Assembly: GCF_014805685.1 (NCBI RefSeq)
Contig: NC_060892.1
Coordinates: 8,741,490-8,805,489 of the forward strand
Direction of reading: 5' to 3'
DNA length: 64,000 nucleotides
DNA from: Silurus meridionalis
Taxonomy: Eukaryota > Chordata > Actinopteri > Siluriformes > Siluridae
Position 1 is the stretch's first letter, and every line of letters starts with the position of its first letter. This document shows, in pieces, positions 38,250-49,800 of this stretch. Made by a program: the position numbers and the translations under genes. Below the pieces are notes generated by a model that was not told the origin of the DNA, made no database searches, and saw only the letters and a list, made by a program, of their open reading frames with translations.

Positions 38250-38454
38250 GTCAGTTTCGGCTATGTTTTTATTACATCCAGTGCAAAAAAAACACTGCCA
38301 CCTTGGTTGCATCAGAATAGTTGGACAGACAAAATAGTACAAATTCACTACATTCACTCAATAGGATCACACAACACGAGGTTAAAGCATATTAGTCTCT
38401 TTGGTAAGTTGAGAAAAGAAAAAAGAAAGAAAAAAAAAAAAGGCAGGCTTTGTT
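38250..38454 (-). other. tlnrd1: TLNRD1 3' UTR candidate with AATAAA
   Basis: The first minus-strand AATAAA after the stop codon is at 38273-38268, giving a short UTR of about 200 nt. Longer forms reaching toward 37850 are possible; nothing decides between them. Confidence 0.45.
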
Positions 38455-39537
<1,083 letters not shown>

Positions 39538-40850
39538 CTAATATTCTGGATTTTCTTTTTTGTAGAAAATATAGATTACACCACACATTCCACAGTACAA
39601 TCTCATAACTTAGAATGACAATGTCTTCAAAAACAAACAAATAACAATAATAATTACACACCTTCTCTGAGAAACTGGCCAAAAAAAGTGTTGTCCTTCA
39701 GAAAATACACCGATATCGACTGCTCGCTTACTGAATTTTAGTAAACATTTGCGAAATCAAAAGAAAAAGAAAAAAAAAAAACAGGATAATGTAACTTCAC
39801 GCAGGAAAAGTGTGTCCTGGCGTACGTGTGATGTTTAAAACAAAGTGGCTGAATGAGGTCGAAAAAAAAACAAATCAAGGCTACATTTTAAATCCCTTCA
39901 ATATCATGACTCCTTAAAATTTATGTCATTGGACCCCTAATTGTGCATTTGATACAAAAATCACATCGTGGGTTCATGAAATATAGATTCACAGGTGGTT
40001 TCTTATCCAACACACATATACACACATACACACAGAAAAAATAATAACCATACACTTGCTGCAGTGCCATACAAAAGATCAACTCGAGTCAAAGTGCCAG
40101 CCGATTCTAGACCTCCAAATCCCACCAAAACACCTCAACCATGAAATTCACTTCCTATACTGATTCAAAGTCTAAAAAAGTGTGAAGAATCGACTGCCCC
40201 GGTTGTCAGTTTCTGTTTGTTCGTTTGGTTTTTTTCTTTCGTTTTTTCCTAATTCATGTCAAGCAGACAAGCATTTCAAGGTTCTTGCCCTTCTCGTGGT
40301 TGCGGGAGGCCAAACAAAATCCACTGAATGACTAAAACCAGATGAGCCATTTCTAAGTTCGATCCTCCGCTGCAAAGTGCCTCTGAGGGTCATGGCTGGA
40401 TCGCAGCAGCAGTCCGAATCACGCTTTCTCCGACGCTCCTCCACTCCACGCATCATCATCCCACAATGCCTACTTTATAAAAGTCTCCAAAATAAAAAAA
40501 AGATAATAAAGCACTGGTTTGGACCTCAGTAAAGACCACGCTTTGACTTCTCACAACTTTTAACCTCTTCCTTTTGGCTCGGCACCCGGTGGCGATGGTC
40601 GGTTCGTTCTGAAGCCTGGGTTCCTTCAGCATTACTGTCTAGTTCCCATACACCTTCCTCAGCAAGAAGCATGGGATCCACAGCACACCATCAGGCAAAC
40701 CAACCATCCACCGCAGCTTTCCATCTCATTCAATAGCAAAAATCCACTTTATTGAGTAGTTTTTAGATCAGTCAGTGGTGTTCTAGGAGAGGTTTATTCC
40801 AGCTTCATGTGTATGTGTGTGGGGTCTCTTCTTCTGTATGAGGAAGCAAC

Positions 40851-41088
40851 CAGAGGGTGCGGCTTTACTTCAAATGGGAAACAAGGCGTTGAGGAATAGC
40901 AGCCGGTTCGCTTCGAAAAGTGAATGCGTCTCTTTATCAGAAGAAAAAAATAAACATGTATGAAGCTCTAGGGTTTTTTTTTTTTGAGGGGGGAGACCAG
41001 TTTTTGGGTAAATATCAATGCCGTTAGCTTGTTGGCTGATTCGCCAGAGGGTGCGGCTGCGCTTCAGTTGGGAAACAGCAACACGGCG
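40851..41088. repeat. Imperfect ~40-bp direct repeat upstream of TLNRD1
   Basis: CAGAGGGTGCGGCTTTACTT... (40851-40888) recurs as CAGAGGGTGCGGCTGCGCTT... (41045-41088), both followed by GGGAAACA and GGCG. The copies are about 194 bp apart. Confidence 0.85.
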
Positions 41089-42150
41089 CGCGAGCTCGAG
41101 CTGCGTTCAAACCTGCAATGGTTTTCTTCCCCTTCTTCTGTACAAGCGTCCATTATTCCCAATAGGAAAAAAAAGAAATAAATAACAGTAAGAAAATAAT
41201 CCAATAACTATAGTCAAATGAGCAACTTTTCACTGGAACCGGATGATGTGAAATGCGTCTTGTTTGTAAACTTGGTTCATTTCCACACCAAAGCCACCAG
41301 TTTCCCGAGGCCCCGACTACCGGCGTACAGGCTCAACTACACCCCAAACGTGCTGCCCGTTTCTCCGGCTCCTCCAGCTTCCCTTTCTCTTTCTCTCTCA
41401 TCCACTTCTTCAGGCTTGAGGGTCTCCCCTGATTTCTCCCCGAGAAAACACGCGAGCAGTTCAAGCCGAAACCTGCCGCTGTGTTACGCTTCACCCACAG
41501 CCGCTCATACTTCAGCGTTAGTTTTCGTTTTAGCCTAGCCTTTAGCGCGATAAAAAAATGTATGTTTCCAGTACACGCCTGCGCTGAATTTGACTCGATC
41601 GATGTTCCACGTCAAAAAAAAAGAAAGACAATTGCAACACACTGAAAAAAAGTCCAGAAAGTCTAAATGATACGAAAAAATATTTTTTAGCAATATATTA
41701 AATTTCATTGAGCTGCTGTAAACGTTTATTTCATGTCACAGACAACGGAAAGACGACTTTACTGTTCATTACAATATTTAAAGTGTTTTCCTAGTTTATT
41801 GCTAGTATAATTAATAGTATTTTATTTTAAATTATTATTAATAGGCGTCTGTGCGTATTTCAGCCATAACCTCGCGTTTTAAAGAAACTCGTACCGTGCC
41901 TACCGCTGCAAAAGAAAAAAACCAACCCGATGTTAAAACCACTAGATTTGTTAGTGGGACGTGAAATCGGAGGCTGATGGAATGTGACGTAATGCATTTG
42001 GCCACTTTTCATTGGACAAAAATGCATTTTCTGGACCTTTGAATAGCCAATTCAATTCAAGGGGGAGGGGCTAAGAGAGAAAGCGGGTGGGAGAAAGCGT
42101 CACTTTGTTTCCTCGTTGCTAAAAATTCAAACATGGAACCAATCAGATAT
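41040..42150 (-). promoter_or_regulatory. tlnrd1: Presumed TLNRD1 leader and promoter region
   Basis: 41040-41560 is the only CpG-rich non-coding stretch in the vicinity (several CGCG/GCGC and CGAG sites), upstream of TLNRD1. Beyond it lie a minus-strand CCAAT box (ATTGG at 42011-42015), a GC-box-like GGGGGAGGGGC (42061-42071) and another CCAAT (42140-42144, plus strand). Together they look like a promoter with the start site between about 41560 and 41990, implying a long leader or a non-coding first exon. The 106-codon plus-strand frame at 41218 is probably just the open shadow of GC-rich DNA. Confidence 0.45.
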
Positions 42151-42346
42151 GAAAGTAAAACACGGATTATTCAGATTACACATTATAATCAAAGTTTTAA
42201 CGAGATCTTTATTCACTTCATGCGATAATTATATTTGTAAACAAACAATTAACTCGAAATAAAAGAAAGTAACTTGTAACCAAAACATATGGCATTCAAT
42301 ACATTCTATACACCTCTGTGTTGACTTGATCAGATAATCACTAAGC

Positions 42347-42666
42347 CAGGGGTCACCAACATGGTGCCCGTGGCCACCAGGTAGGCCGCAAGGACCACAT
42401 GAGTAGCCCGCTGGCCTTTTCTAAAAATAGCTGTTTCCTACTTTGTTAAATGATTGTTGATAATTATTATGAGAAATCATTAACATGATCAGTGTCTTCA
42501 CATAGATGAATATCATTAATTATTAAAAATAACATATAATAAAAGTTCAATTGAGCAAATTTGTTATTTCAGATCAAACTGAAAACTGTGTATCAAACAG
42601 GTAGCCCTTCACATTAATCGGTACCCAAGAAGTAGCTCTCAGTTTCAAAAAGGTTGGTGACCCCTG
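42347..42666. mobile_element. hAT MITE (320 bp)
   Basis: Perfect 14-bp terminal inverted repeats (CAGGGGTCACCAAC) are flanked by an 8-bp duplication with one mismatch (CACTAAGC left, CACTAGGC right). No coding capacity. The internal sequence is AT-rich, with GTAGCCC phrases near both ends. Confidence 0.9.
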
Positions 42667-42774
42667 CACTAGGCCTTCAGTGGTGGCACTCAGCTATAGA
42701 AACCATCAATATTATACAGAAACACAGTATAGCAGCGCTTCATCACAGACAGGTTTCTCATACAGCAAAAATGA

Positions 42775-43195
42775 ATGCCATTATGTTGAGCTATTTTACG
42801 AGTTGCTCAGTAGCTCCTAGATTTATAACCATATAGACTGTATAAGACTGTAGAAAGAACATAACTTATAATCACACACTCCAGTGCTCATGTTAGTTCT
42901 CACTCTCCAGTGTTCTGTATTGTTGAAAGATTAATGATCACACTCTTGATGTCACCCAAATGAGGATGGGTTCCCCTTTTGAGTCTGGTTCCTCTCAAGG
43001 TTTCTTCCTCATAACATCTAAGGGAGTTTTTCCTTGCCACAGTCGCCACGGCTGCTCATCAGGGATAAATACACATCTTTCACCTTGACTGTTGATTTCT
43101 GTAAAGCTGCTTTGAGACAATGTCTGTTGTGAAAAGCGCTATAGAAATAAACTTGACTTGACTTGACTTGATCTGACTTGACTTAACATTACTAA
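42775..43195 (+). mobile_element. Retroposon with GAAAAGCGCTAT tail and TTGAC pentamer, plus orientation
   Basis: Same sequence as the copy at 30440-30855 with few differences, for example an extra CTC in TTTCTTCCTCATAACATC and a TTGATCTGACTTGAC variation in the pentamer tail. Confidence 0.85.
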
Positions 43196-43697
43196 AGCAA
43201 GAAACTCAATACCCAATTCCATTAGTCTCCTATTATTCTCTTATTACTTCTATTACATCTCTAACAGAATTATCAATGTTAACCTTATAAAATGACCAAG
43301 GTTTTTTTGTGCATTTCTGTGCGTTTTTTCTGTTTTCTTGGGAATCTAAAATGAAGGCAAATTGTGGGTTTTTGTGCAAATTCTACAGGTAAGAAAACGC
43401 AAAAGTATAAATAGTTAACGAAAAAGACTGTTTTGAACTTTTCTGGTTGCCCTTTCCTCACGATATCTAGCTTTTCTTAAAAAGTCCGTCTTGTAAATGT
43501 CCTTGTAAGTATATTTATGACCAAATAAGTTTCTTCTCCTCTGTTAGCCATTTTGGAATTAAAAAAAAAAAAAAAACAGCTATTGAATCCACACAAATAT
43601 ATTTGAACTTGAGATTAGTGCAATTTCTGACCATCTATTCAAAGGATGTGAAAATGTTATTTCATGCCTGCTAGATGTCCTCAGTGACTCCATCTTG

Positions 43698-43880
43698 AAA
43701 TTAGATTAGATTCAGATTAGATTCAACTTTATTGTCATTACACATGTACAAGTACAAGGCAACGAAATGCAGTTTAGGTCTAACCAGAAGTGCAATAGCA
43801 GCAAGTGCAGGATATACAGTGTTTACATGACTTATATAAATTAGATAGATTGGGATTGGGTGAAGCATCAGCTTCATTTT
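43698..43880 (-). mobile_element. Dispersed retroposon 3' end
   Basis: ACTTTATTGTCATTACACAT, GGCAACGAAATGCAGTTTAG and GCAGCAAGTGCAGGATATAC occur in the order of a common teleost repeat that also appears at 48600. Confidence 0.6.
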
Positions 43881-44447
43881 CCCGCAGCGCTGAATTCTGA
43901 AGGCCTTACAGCAGATTCCTTTGAAACTGGCAACACATGATGTGACAGGTAAAATCCAATTAGATAGAAATTCCAAAGTAAACAGACCCTGCTTCATGTA
44001 ATGAAAATAATAGACTATTGGCAATAATTTAATACATGTTCATGGACAAAATTATATAAAAAACTTAAGTCAGTGTTTCTGATAGTGTTTAGACCAGCAG
44101 AAAAGCCATTGACTTTAAGTAATGAATTTGATTTGAAAATGTAGAAGATTTTTAATTAAGAATGAAATCATTGTGCTGATAAAGGAAATGCATTAAAAAC
44201 AGGGTGATGTTATATGGCCCAATTAGAACCAGAGCTGTGTTTAATATGGTTCAACATTCGTGCAACACAAAGTTGTGTTTGCAGCATGCCACACTAAATG
44301 ATACGTTACTTGGTATATCAGCGTATAGCTATGTTTAATGTGTTAGACCATTTGTAGAAGATTATTCAATACAGCAGCTTCCATTAAAGTACATGTGAAT
44401 GAGCTGTTACTATAGAAATAGATGTGTGTTTTTTTTTAATATGCACA

Positions 44448-44626
44448 CTGTGGGGAGTGGAAGCTCAGTAGTTAAGGCTCTGGGTTACTGCTCGGGAGGT
44501 CAGGGGTTTAAGCCCCACTATCTGCCACTTTTGGGCCCTTGAGCAATGCACTTTACCCTCTGTGCTCTATCATGGCTGATTCTGTGCTCCAACCCCAGCT
44601 TTCTAACATTGCTGAGATATGCGAAA

Positions 44627-44628
<2 letters not shown>
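44448..44628 (+). mobile_element. tRNA-derived SINE
   Basis: GGAAGCTCAGTAGTTAAGGC (A box) and GGTCAGGGGTTTAAGCCCC (B box), with the body TTGGGCCCTTGAGCAATGCA, CTCTGTGCTC and ATCATGGCTGATTCTGTGCT. The right side is bounded by a TA tract. Confidence 0.88.

Positions 44629-44630
<2 letters not shown>

Positions 44631-44693
<63 letters not shown>
44631..44693. repeat. (TA)n microsatellite
   Basis: About 31 TA units ending just before the Tc1 derivative at 44704. Confidence 0.95.
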
Positions 44694-44694
<1 letters not shown>

Positions 44695-44703
44695 TGTACA
44701 GTA

Positions 44704-45064
44704 CAGTACAGACCAAAAGTTTGGACACACCTTCTCATTCAAAGAGTTTTCTTTATTTTCATGACTATGATTATATACATAACAAAAAAGTGAACTGAAA
44801 ATATGTCATATTGTAGGTTCTTCAAAGTAGGCATCAAGAGAATGCCAAGAGTGTGCAAAGCAGTAATCTAAGCAAAAGGTGGCTATTTGAAGAACCTACA
44901 ATATGACATATTTTCAGTTGTTTCACACTTTTTTGTTATGTATATAATTCCACATGTGTTAATTCATAGTTTTGATGCCTTCAGTGTGACTCTACAATTT
45001 TCATAGTCATGAAAATAAAGAAAACTCTTTGAATGAGAAGGTGTGTCCAAACTTTTGGTCTGTA

Positions 45065-45067
<3 letters not shown>
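44704..45067. mobile_element. Tc1 deletion derivative (CAGTACAGACCAAAAG ends), 364 bp
   Basis: Inverted ends start CAGTACAGACCAAAAGTTTG and extend some 60 bp (through TTTCTTTATTTTCATGACTA). TA flanks both sides (44702-44703, 45068-45069). The interior keeps only a shard of the transposase tail (AGAATGCCAAGAGTGTGCAA) and an inverted pair around it (GTAGGTTCTTCAAA and its inverse). Confidence 0.9.

Positions 45068-45146
<79 letters not shown>
45068..45146. repeat. (TA)n microsatellite
   Basis: About 38 TA units continuing from the Tc1 derivative's right flank; the element appears inserted in a TA tract. Confidence 0.95.
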
Positions 45147-45148
<2 letters not shown>

Positions 45149-45968
45149 TTATATAAAATAAAGCACATTTACTGTTAATTGAATAACATCTGGAGCTGCT
45201 GTCAGAGTTGCTGTTTCAGAAAATGAATCAACACTTTCTTACCAATAAGATTTGTTCATTTAAATTGCTGGAAAATAAAAGGTACTTTTAACTTAACAGG
45301 TAGAGTTTTTAAATATTGGTGTATTTGACTTTTTAATTAATCCAGAAATTAAAAGAATATGGGATTATGAGCACTTGAGTTGTGCAGGGTCCGTTAGAAG
45401 CACAGCACACGTTCTGCTTTGGTGGGTTGTACAGCTGCACAGGGCGCAGTGCCATTTGGGTGGAGTGTCCTGAGAGGAAACAGTTCAGATTCTGTTGAAC
45501 AAGCCTCACAATTCACATGCTTTTGGTGCAGAGAGACACTAAAAGGAAGGAGGGGTCAAAGAGCAGCCCAAAATAAATCAGCACAGTTAATGTGTAGGCC
45601 TATTTAGCCAACAGTTTTGATGTTCACACAGAACAGGTATCGCAGCTGGTTAATAATGGCTTGATGTTAAAACAATGATTGACAAAAAAATAAATAAATA
45701 GGTTACTTAGTATGGAATTAAAGCAACATTAGCACAAAAAGGCTGTTAATTTTGAGATAACATCTTGTATACATACAGTTTGCTTATATATGGGCAAAAT
45801 AATAATAATATTAATAATAATAATTATTATTATTATAATACAGTACCCTCCTAGGGATTCAATGATGCTACTTTATTTCTGTTGTTTTTCAACATTGTAC
45901 ATTCATACTGAAGACATTAAAATTATGTCAAACAAAAATGAAATTATGTTGTAAATAAAAAAAGTGTT

Positions 45969-45981
45969 TTATATATATATA

Positions 45982-46064
<83 letters not shown>
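45969..46064. repeat. (TA)n then (GT)n microsatellite
   Basis: About eight TA units followed by about 39 GT units. Confidence 0.95.
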
Positions 46065-46090
46065 ATCTTATCACATGACAAATAGAATTA

Positions 46091-46098
<8 letters not shown>

Positions 46099-46163
<65 letters not shown>
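46099..46163. repeat. (TA)n microsatellite
   Basis: About 32 TA units adjoining the Tc1 derivative at 46172. Confidence 0.95.
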
Positions 46164-46171
<8 letters not shown>

Positions 46172-46173
<2 letters not shown>

Positions 46174-46722
46174 GTACAGACCAAAAGTTTGGACACACCT
46201 TCTCATTCAAAGAGTTTTCTTTATTTTCATGACTATGAAAATTGTAGACTCACACTGAAGGCATCAAGGGCTATTTGACCAAGAAGGAGAGTGATGGGGT
46301 GCTGCGCCAGATGACCTGGCCTCCACAGTCACCGGACCTGAACCCAATCGAGATGGTTTAGGGGTGAGCTGGACCGCAGAGTGAAGGCAAAAGGGCCAAC
46401 AAGTGCCAAGCATCTCTCGGGGAACTCCTTCAAGACTGTTGGAAGACCATTTCAGGTGACTACCTCTTGAAGCTCATCAAGAGAATGCCAAGAGTGTGCA
46501 AAGCAGTAATCAAAGCAAAAGGTGGCTACTTTAAAGAACCTAGAATATGACATTTTTCAGTTGTTTCACAATTTTTTGTTATGTATATAATTCCATATAT
46601 AATTCCACATGTGTTAATTCATAGTTTTGATGCCTTCAGTGTGAATCTACAATTTTCATAGTCATGAAAATAAAGAAAACTCTTTGAATGAGAAGATGTG
46701 TCCAAACTTTTGGTCTGTACTG
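46172..46722 (+). mobile_element. Tc1 deletion derivative, 551 bp, with transposase 3' part
   Basis: Same ends as 44704-45067 (CAGTACAGACCAAAAGTTTG; TA at 46723-46724). It retains the 3' third of a Tc1 transposase on the plus strand: GYLTKKESDGVLRQMTWPPQ, then SPDLNPIEM with a following stop, and a KAVIKAKGGYF end. The N-terminal two thirds, including the DNA-binding domain, are deleted. The right end lies about 170 bp upstream of the MESD start codon. Confidence 0.9.
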
Positions 46723-46731
46723 TATATATAC

Positions 46732-46738
<7 letters not shown>

Positions 46739-46782
<44 letters not shown>
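46739..46782. repeat. (TG)n microsatellite in MESD upstream region
   Basis: About 21 TG units between the Tc1 derivative and the MESD proximal promoter. Confidence 0.95.
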
Positions 46783-46890
46783 ACGTGGCAAGACGCCACA
46801 CCCCTTTTCCGGAACATGTGACGTTGAATAAACCGAAACCAATCAGCGAACTCCAACGATCTCGACCAATCTCGAAGTTCAAGGTTGAAA
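46782..46890 (+). promoter_or_regulatory. mesd: MESD proximal promoter
   Basis: The only non-repeat sequence between the (TG)n tract and the start codon. It holds a CACGTG E-box (46782-46787), a TGACGT core (46819-46824) and two CCAAT boxes (46839-46843, 46866-46870). The first CCAAT is followed after exactly nine bases by CCAACG, close to the CCAAT-N9-CCACG endoplasmic-reticulum stress element. No TATA box is evident apart from AATAAA-like AT at 46828. That would fit a CCAAT-driven housekeeping promoter. Confidence 0.5.
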
Positions 46891-49800
46891 ATGGCGTCTT
46901 CCAGCGGATGGAGATGTGTATCGGTGCTGCTTTTTGCATTATTTCTCCTGTCGGTTCATTGTTCGGACAGTAAAGCGAAAAAGAAGAAGGACATTCGGGA
47001 TTACAATGACGCGGATATGGCGAGGCTGCTGGAGCAGTGGGAGGTAACTTCTGCACATTTCTCCAGAATTAGCCCTTTGCGTTACCACTGTTCATGTTCC
47101 AGGTTCAGTTTTAACCCTTTGTGTTGGTAAGTATTAAGTGTGCTGCATTGTGTAAACTTGATACACCAGTGTTTACACACTGCATCCAAATGAAGGCAGT
47201 GATCCTTTACACGGGTATAAAGCGGGTATAAAATAGGAAGCTGACCATGTGTCCTAGATAGTGTGCCTAAGTAGTGAGTAGAGTTGTTGTAACCAGACCT
47301 TGTGAAACATGAACAGCGCTCGTGCTGATTAGACTAGAAGTAGTAGAAACAATTATAACACGCGCTGTCTGTCAAAAAGTCAAAAATCAAGCCTATGCAT
47401 TCACCTGCCTGTTCACAGACCCCCTGCTTCCTCAACCAGCCAGTCACGTGACAGGTCAAGCCCTTAGTTAACCTTCACACCAAACATTAACCAGGGAAAA
47501 TGTGATCTCAGTGACTGTGGCATGGCTTTTGATGCCTGAGAAGTGGAAGCCCAGTGGTTAAGGCTCTGGGTTACTGATTACTTTGTGTTATATTGATCTC
47601 ATTATTTCCTTTCAAACATGCAATGAAATATCAATCAATATTAATCGTTAAGCACCGAAAGCTTAAAAGGACAAACCAGCATTTCTATCATTTCAGATTT
47701 AAGTCATACACTATATAGCGGTGTGCAATATTATTATTATTATAACTGTTCGCTTGAAGCCGATCGTTGTGATCGTTGCAGTGGATTTTTCACAATCAAT
47801 GCTATTTGTAAAGCATTTGATGTATCACTTTCTTGGTGTTTATTTAAATTGTCAAAATAATATTAATTCTCTTTTTTTTCCCTCTTTTGACTGAAGAAAT
47901 CCCAGCCAATTTTGGTAAAAAATTAACTCCATATATTCTTCAATTATCTTGACAGAAATGCAAGGGTGCCATGTGAGTTCACATGAGAGAGAGAGAGCGA
48001 GAGAATTTATTGCCCAATTCTGGTGTGAGGCCCATTGGGGGTGGTAATATATATTTTTTCTTTTTCTGACAATTTTTTTTTTTACACACTGCTTGCTGTA
48101 GATTATTTCAATGACAGGAAAGGGTTACTCACTGATGAACTGGGTAGTGTTTTCCTGTCTGACACTGCAGTGTACATAATTCTGACTTGGTCAGCTTTCC
48201 ATGATGCACCAGAAACAGTTACGGTTGAGTGATTGCATACAGGCTAAAGGTGCAGACTCTGTTGTCAAATCAAGTCAAATTTTATTTGTCACATTCATAC
48301 AGAGACATACGACATACAGTGAAATGCTTTGTACGACTGTTCAACATTTAAGCATAAAAAGGAATAGAATTAAGGATAAATAAAAAAAAGTATAAACTAT
48401 ACGAAAAAAATGTGGAAAATATATGTATATACATGAATGAGTATGGCATGTATTGGAAGTACAAATTAAAGTGATTTAGTGATTGTCCTCAAAATGTCCA
48501 TGTGCAGTATGGTGTGAGACAAAGTGGCACTGTGCTGTTCAAGTCCAGAGTTAAAGTGTCATAATGCAAAAAACAGGAATGTGCTCCATGTTCAAGTCAG
48601 GTCAAGAGGCTTTTATTGTCATTTCTATTATACACAGTGGTACACAGTAAAAACGAGACAACGTTTCTCCAGAACCCTGGTGCTACACTAAACAACATAG
48701 AGCTACAACACAAAGCTACAAAAAGTGCATCAAATGCAACCTAGTGCAAATAGAACAGACAGTGCAGACAGTACAAACAGACAGACAACAGTACAGACAG
48801 ACAACACAAGACAATACACATAACACAAGATAGTGCCGACCAGTAAACCTACTGTATACTCTGATTATACAGTACTGTGCAAAGAGAACTATAAAAACTA
48901 TAACTGAGAGTATATTTAAACAAACACAATGCAGTGCAAAAAACAGCAGTAGCAGCAGTCAAGAGGTGCAAACATGTAAACAGTGTAATATGGTTGAGTA
49001 TAAATAATGATAAATAAATTGTGGTGGAATGGATTGAGATGAGTAGTGAGAGTGTGTAAAGTTCAAGTTGTACCGTTCAGTGAGAGTGTGTAAAGTTCAG
49101 GTTGGTGAGTGAGTGAGTGAGTGAGTTCAAGTAAAATGTTAAAGTAACTAAAAAAAACCTCGTTATATTTACCACCTAGTGAGTGCAGCATCTCCATAAA
49201 CAAAAAAATTCACTGCATATATTGAGTGTGTGTGAATATGTGTATGTATCTGTAATTTGAACAACCCACTCCACATTTAGTCCATCAACTCTTCTGGGAA
49301 GTTGTTCCACTGATTTTTGGCATGTAGTTGTGGAGATTGTGATCAGTGAAGTTAATAAAGGCAGGTATTGATGTAGAGTGTGAAGCCCTGGGGTGCAGTC
49401 AGTGTTCCAGTTTATCCCAAATGTGTTCAGTAGAGACGAGGTCAGAACTCTATAGCAGGCGAATCCAGATCTTTCACTTCAACCCATGCAAGAAATGTGT
49501 TCATTGAGCTGGCATTGTGCACATGGGCATTGTCATGCTGGAACTGGTTTGGGTCTCCTAGTTCAAGTAAAGGAAAAATGTAACATTACTGTATCCAAAG
49601 AGATCCTATACATTTGTGCGCCTCTAACGTTGTGCTAATAGTTTGGAGGAGAACCACATATGGCTGGAAAATCTGTCCCAGTACTTTAATCTATATAGTG
49701 TAAATAAATAAACAGCCCAAGACTCCTCCTGTTGAAAGCTAGAACACAAACATTATTTAAACCAGTAATTGAATTGTTATTTCTGTTACTTTGTCATAAT

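Noticed and set aside
41218..41538. 106-codon open frame upstream of TLNRD1
   Set aside because: It is serine/proline-rich with no family motif, lies in CpG-rich DNA antisense to the TLNRD1 leader, and has no splice or polyadenylation context.
46885..46890. Upstream MESD start at 46885
   Set aside because: The codon there is TTG. The ATG at 46891 has A at -3 and G at +4 and gives a proper signal peptide.
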